Shown here: positions 47,587-56,894 of the stretch, piece by piece
How positions within the stretch are numbered: the first letter of the stretch is position 1
Layout: every line of letters begins with the position of its first letter
Source of the DNA: Thamnaconus septentrionalis
Taxonomy: Eukaryota; Chordata; Actinopteri; Tetraodontiformes; Monacanthidae
Direction: 5' to 3'
Length of the DNA: 64,000 bases
NCBI GenBank assembly: GCA_009823395.1
Contig: CM020514.1
Span: 10,044,966 to 10,108,965 of the forward strand
Program-made: the position numbers and the translations under genes
Notes under the pieces: generated by a model
Seen by the model: the letters and a program-made list of their open reading frames with translations, nothing else
What the model was told of the DNA's origin: nothing
The model's database searches: none

Positions 47587-50146
47587 ATCTTGAAGGCGAC
47601 TCGTGCACCAACTTCCTGGGATGGACACAGGTACCTGACGACCGACTCTTTTGCCTGTCACGCATCGTTCTAATCCAAATCTGTCTGCACTGACTGGGCC
47701 ACGCACCCACTCTGACCCTTCTCTCTAATGTTTGTGCGTGCTCGTGTTTGTTGACTGGCAGCTTGTCAGCGCAGCGAGCGCACACACACAGCAGGCGGGT
47801 GAGACATTCCAGCTCGGACTCTTCCGACTCGGACTGCTCGGCCCGGTCGTGTAGCAGCAGCGGCAGTGAGAGCGGCAGCAGCAGCGGCGGCGGCGGAGGA
47901 GGAGGCAGCCTTCGCTCCCGCAGCCCCAGCAGGAGCCCAGAAGCTGATCCTGAGTCGTCGGCCGACTCGCAGCGCCACGGCCGAGAGGTATTCCCGTCTC
48001 CCTCGGCCCACGCCGCGCGCGTGTCTTGTCAGTCCGTTCTTCCCGTGCGGGTTGTGTGGCTCGTGAGTTAAATTCTTGGCAGGGAGCGGTGGCCCGGAGG
48101 CAGCGGACGGCAGGTGTGGGGAGGGACAGAGGGATGAGGAATGCATGTGAGTCAGTGTGGTTTGGAAGGGGGTTGGTCAAGGAGCAGAGGCCAGAGGTTC
48201 CTGAATGGCGCTTCAACAGTGACGTCTGTTTCCAGGTCTTCGTTTTTCAAGCACAGAGGTGCTGCCTTGCACAATTAGTTATCAAAAAACACATATGGTT
48301 CTATTCATGGGTGACACAGCAAGAAGGTTGTGGGTTCGATTCCGGGCCCGGGACTTTTCTGTGTGGAGTTTGCATGTTTTCCCTGTGTCTGCGTGGGTTC
48401 TCTCCAGGTTCTCCGGCTTCCTCCCACAGTCCAAAAACATGCATGTGAGGTGAATTGAAAACTCTAAATTGGACAAGTGACCCAGTTTATCGCACATTGA
48501 GAAAAAACAGAAGAGTTCCCGATTCGCCTCACGTGCATGTCTTTTGACTGTAAGAGAACCTGGAGAACCTACGAGAACATGCAAATCCCACACGACCCTC
48601 TTGCTCTGAGGCAACAGTGCTGACCATTGCTGCAATGCGTCAGCCTTTCTTAGTGCAAGATCCATATACAGAAGTATCAGGGCCCTTTTTGAAATCACAA
48701 GGGGGAGGGGGGGCAAGTTGCAAAAGTGCGTGTTTCAGCCCTGTAGGAGTCGTGAATAGCTTATTTTATATGACTGATAGATATAATTGCTTAATATGCT
48801 GTGTGAGTTTATTCTTCTGGTTTATTTTGATTATGTAATTTGCACAGTAACTGGATAATTGGGTCACAGATATAGTCGGGGACAACTACTTAATATAGTC
48901 ACCTGTTCACCTGCACTGCAAGGAGAGAGGAGTATTTTTGTATTTTTGTATTTTTGTCGACCGCTGTACATCCTCACCTGAGACCCCACCCCGCCCCATT
49001 GACATAATAGAGACGTATGTTATTCTTGGAAAAACGTGTTTGTGTTATTTTACACTTTTATTGTTTCCTCCATAATTCCCTGTGTGTTCACACGTAGTTT
49101 TCATGCCTTCAGTGAGAAACTGCGATGTCAACAGTCATGAGAATGAAAGAAAAGACATTAAATTCATCGAGTGTGTCCAAATTTTTGACTGGTAGTGTAC
49201 ATGAATGAAAAAAAAAAATCTACAAGAATTCACACCGACTGCAGCTCATGAACTCGGGAAACGGACTGAACAGTCTTGGAGCAGCGGTGACGTGGGACGC
49301 GGCGGCGATCGCTTAGCGGGCAACGAGGTGGAAACCCCGCTCACGCTTTATGAATGGAGGGCCCTGTATGACACAGCTGACTGTACCAGTGCCTCCGCTA
49401 CGTTAGGGCCCCTATAGAGGAGCAGGGGTGTGGAGGGGGTGCGGAGGTGGAGTTTATGCCATGTGTTTTTCATTTCTGCAGACGGTTTTAAATGCCTTGT
49501 GGAGGAAGAGATGGGGGGTTGGAAGGAGCAGAGCCGAGTTCCAGGTAGAGAGGCAGAGAGGGAGGGGACAGAGAGAGGGAGGGAGGGAGGGAGGAGGGGA
49601 GGAGGGGTGGGCGCTTCCAGACGGTACAAGAGATGCAGTGTCTTCACTGGAAAGAGGGAGAGGGATGAGGGGAAGGGTGGCCACTGTTTGACTTGAGGAG
49701 CAGAGGTTTAATTTAGCCTCCCCCCGGCTCTCAGCGACGGAGAGCTGAAGAGAACACGGGGCAGAGAAGGAAGTTTCCTCTCCAGCTGTGAGTATGGACC
49801 CTTGCTCTCTCTCTCTCTCTGTCTCGCTCTCTCGCTCTTTTTTTTTTTCCTCTCGTCGGCCTCGTTCTCATGGTTGCCGAGCAAGTTGTTGAGCAAATAT
49901 TAAGTGAGCCATTTGGCATTATTGGACGGCGGGGGAGCGAGAGTCAGCCTTCGCTGCACAGATTTGGACGGGGAGAGCGGGACGGCCGGCGGGATGGCGT
50001 TGGGAAAGTTTGAATGTCGGTGGGATTCGGGGGGGTTATTGCACAGATGTTTGTCAGACGTTGAGTCACCGACCAGAGTTGTCACTTGGAGTTAGCGAGG
50101 TATTCGTCATGTGCGGTATGTTGTGGTATGCGCGCACTCGCACTCA

Positions 50147-50181
<35 letters not shown>

Positions 50182-53100
50182 GCACACTAGTATGTGTCAT
50201 TCCTCTCATGGCGACCTGGCACTACGCTTGCATCAAGTTTAAACTAGTTTTTGCATTTTGGAAATAAGTCGACAGTTGCAAATTCACTTAACGCTCAGTG
50301 GGGGGAACTCAAGTTTGCATTTAAAAGGTTTTAAAAGGTTTAAAAGGCAGTTCTTGTCATTTTCAACCATTTAACAAGGGATAGATTTTTGCAAAAGCAC
50401 CTCAAGTTCAGGAAAGTGCCCCCAGGATCTTATGAATGAAAATTTCACTTGCATATGTAAGGTAGTATATTAGTATGGTGCTTCCTTTTCTGCAGGGGCA
50501 GTTTTGGCTTGTTTGTTTTTTGTATTTACACATGCATATTTTCATTTGAGAATAATAGAGGTTTGCATGTTCTTGGTACAATGCAATATGTCATGCAAAA
50601 GTAGTCCAATAGAATAATGAATAAGAAATGTCTATGACATTTTATTGAGTATATTATATGTAATACACTATATATTACAAACTAAACTCGGACATGCTCA
50701 CGTGTTAAAAACAGGAAGTAAAACAAGTGAGATCGATATTTAACACATTTCTTCTCCGCTTTTTTCTTAGACTGACCGTCCCTCTGCCGCCCAGTGGCAG
50801 CTGGATAAATGGCTGCAAAAGTCCAAGACTAGCTCTGCCAACAGTGAACAAGATCCCTCCCGGAGGATTCCAGGACGCCTGCCCTTGCCCCACAACAAGA
50901 GTGCCCCGTCCCCGGCCAGGTCCTGGGACAGCAACAAGGAGTACAGCCCCAGCCAAAGCCCCATCCCCAGCCCGCAGTTCCACTACAGCCAAAGCAGCGC
51001 CGTTCCTAGTCCTGGTTACAGCTACTGCCTGAGTCCCAGCCCTTTCCCCAGCACCTGCCCCAGCCCCAGCCCCAGCCCCAGGCACTGCCCAGTCCCCAGT
51101 CCAGATATTATCATCTGCCCCAGTCCTCATGGAAGCCCGAGTGCCAGCCGCAGCCCCAGCCCCATAACAAGAGAGCCCCCGAAAAGCCCGAGTCCCAGCC
51201 TGCCTGCTCCTCCCAGGGCGCACCAACACCCGGAGAGTCGAGGCCAAACGCGACCCAGTCCGGCACTCAATCCACACAGGCCGAAAAACAAGTCGTCCTC
51301 CCACCCTCAGCCACCTCATCAGTCCAGGACTCAACCCAAACACAATCAAGACGGAAGCCAAAGCAAGTCCAAGGCTTCATCGGATTTACACTCCAAGCGA
51401 GCTCCCCGTGATAAACCCAGACCCAAGGAGAACGGCCGGCCCGCTTCTAAGCAGCCATCGGAGGCTCACAGAGACAAACAGTCTCCACATCTTGAGCCGA
51501 GTGGCCGACCCGACCACAGGCCTGGGACTTTGTTTCGGTCTCGCACGCAGCCCAGCCCCACAGGAGCGAAGCACTCGGTTTCCGCGAGTCGTGAAACTCA
51601 CCCCGCTCTCAGTTCTCTTTCTCAATCTACCTCAACAGCTGTTCCAGATTCCGACACCGGGTTAAACTCCAGATCGCGCACTAGCTCTGAGCACAGGGCC
51701 AAGCCCCGGGAGGCTCGAGCGCCGACTACCGCGCGTGGTAACCATACAAAAACAACACAGAAGAAACCCAAGCCGACGCAGCGAGGGGTGGAACAGAGAG
51801 GAGGCCGGCCGAGCCGAGGCGAGGAGAGGAGACCGGCGAGGAAGGAGGAAAGGCACCGGGAGAAACACCAAGGCAAACAGGAGAGAAGGGAAGACAGGAG
51901 GCTGGCGGAGGAGCAGCTGCTGAGACGTTCCTGGGTGCAGAGTTCTTCCGAGGAGGAGGAGGGAGAGGAGGAGGGAGGGGAGGTGGTCGAGAGGCAGAGG
52001 GGGAGAGAGGAGACCGACAGAGGGGGACGCGGCGGCAGGAGGGAGCAGAAGCAGAGGCGCGAATGGCAGGCGGCCCCGGCCAAACAGCCGCACTGCCGAC
52101 CCGAGGCCCGAGTGGAAAAGAGGGCGAGAAGTGAAGAGGAGAGGAGCCGCCCGCCTCCCGCAACACATTCCTCCTCGTCCTCCAGTTCCGACTCGGAGCC
52201 GGGGTACCAGGCTCCCGTCGCCCGAGCTTCGGCCGACTCCACGTCCCACGAGAGAGCCTCCAAAAAGAGGCCGAGGGAGTCCGCCGGGTCGGCCGACCGT
52301 CGCGGCGCCGGCAGCCAGAAGCAGGAGCGTCCCAGAGGAGGCACTCCAGCTGAGCGGAAGCAAAAGCTTTACACCTTGGTGCCGTACGGGCGAGGCGAAC
52401 GCTCGACCACAGCCTCCCAGCGTGGCCTCCGCAACCTGCTGGTGCAGATAGACCTGTGTCTGCTCCGGAGGGTCCCGGACAGCGGGGAACTCTCCCCCCT
52501 GAAGAAACCTCCGTCCTCCTCATCCACCTCCTCCTCCTTCTCTTCGTCCGCCAAGGACAAGCAGAGGGACATGAAACACCCGTACGTCCCCGATGGCGCC
52601 GCCAAGGACGGCAAGAGGAAGCGGAAGGTGAGTACCGGCGTAATCCGGCACAGTTGGGCGACTCTGCTGGACGAGTTCCAACACGTGTGCGTTTGTGTGT
52701 GACTAGCTGGAAAACGGCGTGTCCCACAAAGAAAGTAAGAGGGGCGCCCCCAATGCGAACCCCCCGCTGGGCTGCAGAGAGTCCGAGTGCTCCCTGGTCA
52801 CAGAGACGACGCACAACGGGTGAGTTGAGACGCCGGACCCGCCTCTCTTGCCTTGAATGAATGAATGAATGAATGAATGAATGAATGGTTTCTTTCGCTT
52901 ACAATATACAATACTTACATTGTGAGGCATCAACCAGCAAAAATGCTTAAATACAAGTTTGCACGATATATTTTCTCACCCCTGCTGCCCCGAGTGCATT
53001 GCGGAGTTGGTATAGAAAATGAATGGATATTTTCTCACGGCAGAAATTTAACAAACTTTGTAGCCGATAAAGGCCCATCCTGTACAATCTACATCAGGGA

Positions 53101-56100
53101 TGCGCAAACTAATTGATTGGTGGCTCCACGGTATTTAGCTCTTTTTTGAAATGACTCTTAAAACACTGAAAAAATTAATGAAATACAGCTATTTTATGAC
53201 TTCGGCGGGCCGAATTAAAAAAACCAAACGGGCCACATATTGCCCACAGGCCATAGTTTGCCCACGCCTGATCTACACGATATAATATCAGTAACAGAAA
53301 ATTACTTCAAATTTTTCTTCTTGATCATCACCCTTTTAATCGTTTTGCATTGAAATCCTTAATTATTTTAAAATGTTTTATTGAATCTCAATACAGATCT
53401 GCACAGTTTCAAGTCCGCTCTCAAAATTTTACCCCCCAAAATGAAATACATCTGTACATCTTTAACATTAATTCTCACAGAACTTATTTCAAAGACACTC
53501 CACCCTCTTAAATTATATTGAAAACAGGTGGGAAGACTTTTATTCGTTACTAAAAATAGTATCTCCAATGTTTTTAGGTATATATGTCTTGCAGAATGCG
53601 TGCTTTTTGCGTGCTCATACGTCCACATACAGCAGTGTTGCTGTGTGCTTGCAGGTTGTTGGAGGAGTACCTGGACAGCAAGAGGCCCTTGTCTCCCGTG
53701 TCTCCGCTGTCCGACGACCCCGAGCCCGCCAAGCCTCTGACCAAGGCCAACACCTCGGAGCTGCACCTCGGCCACGTCCAGAAGAACAAAGACAAGAATC
53801 GGGACTCGGCGATAAAGGTAGAGAGAAAACGCACCCGGGGTTCCGACCCTGCGGCCTTGCCTCCCGTCGTTTGATCCGTCGTGTCTTTTGATCCCGTGCA
53901 GCCCAAGACGGAGGACGAATGTGTCAAAGTGTTAAGACCCCCCCAACCGCCCGAGTCCTGGGGTCCTGCAGGACACAGGGGGGCGCTGCCAAACCATGAA
54001 ACGTGAGCACAGTCTGCACCGCCGCACCGCCACATCTCAGGGCCATGACAGATAAAAGCCGCTTACCGCACATAATATTAGCACAGCTCTGATTGGCCGT
54101 CACTGAAATGTGCCAAAGGACACAGACATGGCAGAATTGGTACATGTCAAAGTTCTATATCTACAGAAAACAGCTTCATTTTGGGTCTTATTTGTTGATT
54201 TATTTTACAGTGTGCTGAATGAAAATGCATCCTAAATCAAAAAAAAAGTAAATTCAAAGTGTGTTTTATTTAAGAATAAAGGAGAATTAAGACCATTAGT
54301 CGGTCTGAATCTCCAGAGTCTCATAGAGTTTCTGTTTTCACTGGCCGCTTCAAAATATGTGGCAGTTTTATTTATGTAATTTTTCAGAAATGCAGTTCAA
54401 ATCTGGCAAATATCGAAGAGCAGATACGTGCCCAGGCGTTCAGCCTTGTAGTGCGCTTGCTCGAAGCTACTTGTATGAAACTGTCATAGAGCTGCTGCTG
54501 CTGCCATTCCACTGTGGATGCCATGCTTGCTCACCACACTGCATGTAAGCACGTCATTGCCTGTTTGAGAACAGCATGTATCTATCTGTGAGAGGATGAA
54601 CCTTGTTTTTGTTTTTTTTACTTTTTCTCTTCCACCCTGACTTATTACCTCTACTCTTTCCCCCAAATCTGCTTTTCCTTGAGGAATTTTTTTTAAATCA
54701 AATATAAATCCCCTCCCCCCTCTTTCTTCTTTGCAGCCCCCATCATGCTGAGTACTACTTGCACGAGGCGAAAAGAATGAAGCACCGTGCAGACGCAATG
54801 GTGAGTCTGTAATATTGCATTGAATGTAATTCTAAGCCGCAAACTAAAGTTTGGGACACTCTCAAGAGAGGTTCTCCTGCACTTTTGCAATCACGGGCTT
54901 TTCTTACCTCAGAATATTTGGCAGCAGTTTAATCTGTTCAGAAGGCAAACAAACTAAACTTTATTTATGGGTACAATGTGCTCCGCAGTGCACACTCTAT
55001 AAACAGATTATGTAAACAGTGTGCCTTGGTCAAGCCAGGAGTTGGCACAACTGGTAAAAACAGTTTAGAGCAGGTTGGTTTGAAAAAGAAAAGAATAAAA
55101 AGGAAGCATTTTGTAAATATTCAATATGTAGAATTTGATTTGAAATGAAAACTTTTCTATCTTTGCAACATCTTTTTTGTGGGAAAAGGTGTACAGTCCA
55201 GTTATATATGAAAGGTCCTATGTTATGTAAAACTCACTTTAACAGTAATACGTGTATTTAGCCTGTTGATGAATCCCCAGACTTAAGAGAATTACTTCCT
55301 TTGTCGGATCTACCTTTTAAAAGCTCTCCGCAAAGGCCTGCATCTTATACAAAGAAACAATCCTTGGTGATTTCACTCAGGATGCTTTTATCTAACTGGT
55401 ATGTCTTCCTTATTTGTGAAAAACACCCACAGTGTTTGTTTCACCCTCTGAGATTGATTTTAAAAACTTTCCAAACAGATGAAAAGTCGAAGGATCCATT
55501 TTAGCCCGAAGCTGAAAGCTGCAAGGAGGCTGTAAATAGAAGACTAATAAGCCGTTTTCTGAACATCTGTGTAGTAGTCCAGAATGAATAAAAACAAAAG
55601 AAAAAATAAGAAAACTGGTTGCAATTTGATATGTTTATTATTTATATGTTAGTGCAAAGAAACATGTTTTTTTTCACATTTTAGTAGCATCCTAGCCCAC
55701 CACAGAAGATGATGTGAAATCTGTTTCACACTGCTTAGCATGGGGCCCATAAACAAGAGAAGAGAGGGAACGTGGCTTGAGCAAAAAAGCCTTCAAGTTC
55801 TCCGAAAAGGCTCAAATTCAAGTCCTATTTATTTGTAGCTGTCACACAACAGTGGTCTGTGCCCTTTTAAAGACATCCGATGTCTGCTCGGAATCCGAGG
55901 TATCTGCTCAAGCAAAACCCAAAGTACAACCCCAGACTGTAACCGAGCTGTCCAGCGCCCAGTGAGGAAGAGGCCGAGGCGGTAAATGTGCTCCGCTAAC
56001 GAGAAGGACAAGCCACAAAGTTATACTCCACTTTGATGGTTTTGCCTTGTTTGCATTTTTTCCCCCGCCGCGCCAAAGCTCCACTAAACACAACCTCAGT

Positions 56101-56842
56101 AACTCTTCCCTGTGGACGCGGAGAGCCGACGCAGTGCTCGGCTAGTCCCTGCTTGTGTCTGACCCCCGTGTATTGGGAAGGCATTCCTCTCCTTTGCTCA
56201 CCTTTTCTCCGTCACCGCTGTTCAGGTTCAATGTCTGTTTTTCTCGCCCCCAAGGTGGACAAGCTGGGGAAGGCCGTGAATTACATCGACGCTGCCCTCT
56301 CCTTCATGGAATGTGGAAAAGCAATGGAAGAAGGGCCGCTGGAGGCAAAGTCTCCGTACGCCATGTACTCGGAGACGGTGGAGCTCATAAGGTGCACAAA
56401 TCAAAGACACAGAGACACAAAAAACGGAGACTAGCATGTGCGCATATTTGCGTTTGGCTCCGTTGCTAACAGGCCGCGGTGTTTTAAGGTATGCTATGAG
56501 GCTGAAGAGTCACTCGGGCCCCGGGGCGAGACAGGAAGACAAACAGCTGGAGGTCCTGTGGTGCGTATGTCACGTCCTCTGTTTCGTGCCACATGTGTAA
56601 TCACACACCGGAGGAGCGGCGTCTTTGGCGATGATTTGTGGTTTGAGCCTAAGTCTCTCAGACCTCTGCTCGTTTCCCCCTCTGCCAGTTTCCGATGCCT
56701 TGCCCTCCTTTACTGGCAAATGTTCCGTTTGAAGAAGGACCATGCGCTGAAATACTCCAAAGTGCTGCTGGACTATTTTAAGGTGTGTCTGAGAAAAGAT
56801 TTACTGGAAATCCCTTTCCTTCATGTAACGCATCAATCATAT

Positions 56843-56894
<52 letters not shown>

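Noticed and set aside
51726..52814. 362-codon minus-strand open frame (and 218-240-codon relatives nearby)
   Set aside because: It is the complement of the GC-rich aff3 exon 9. It is compositionally odd, has no domain, and the plus-strand frame carries conserved AFF motifs.
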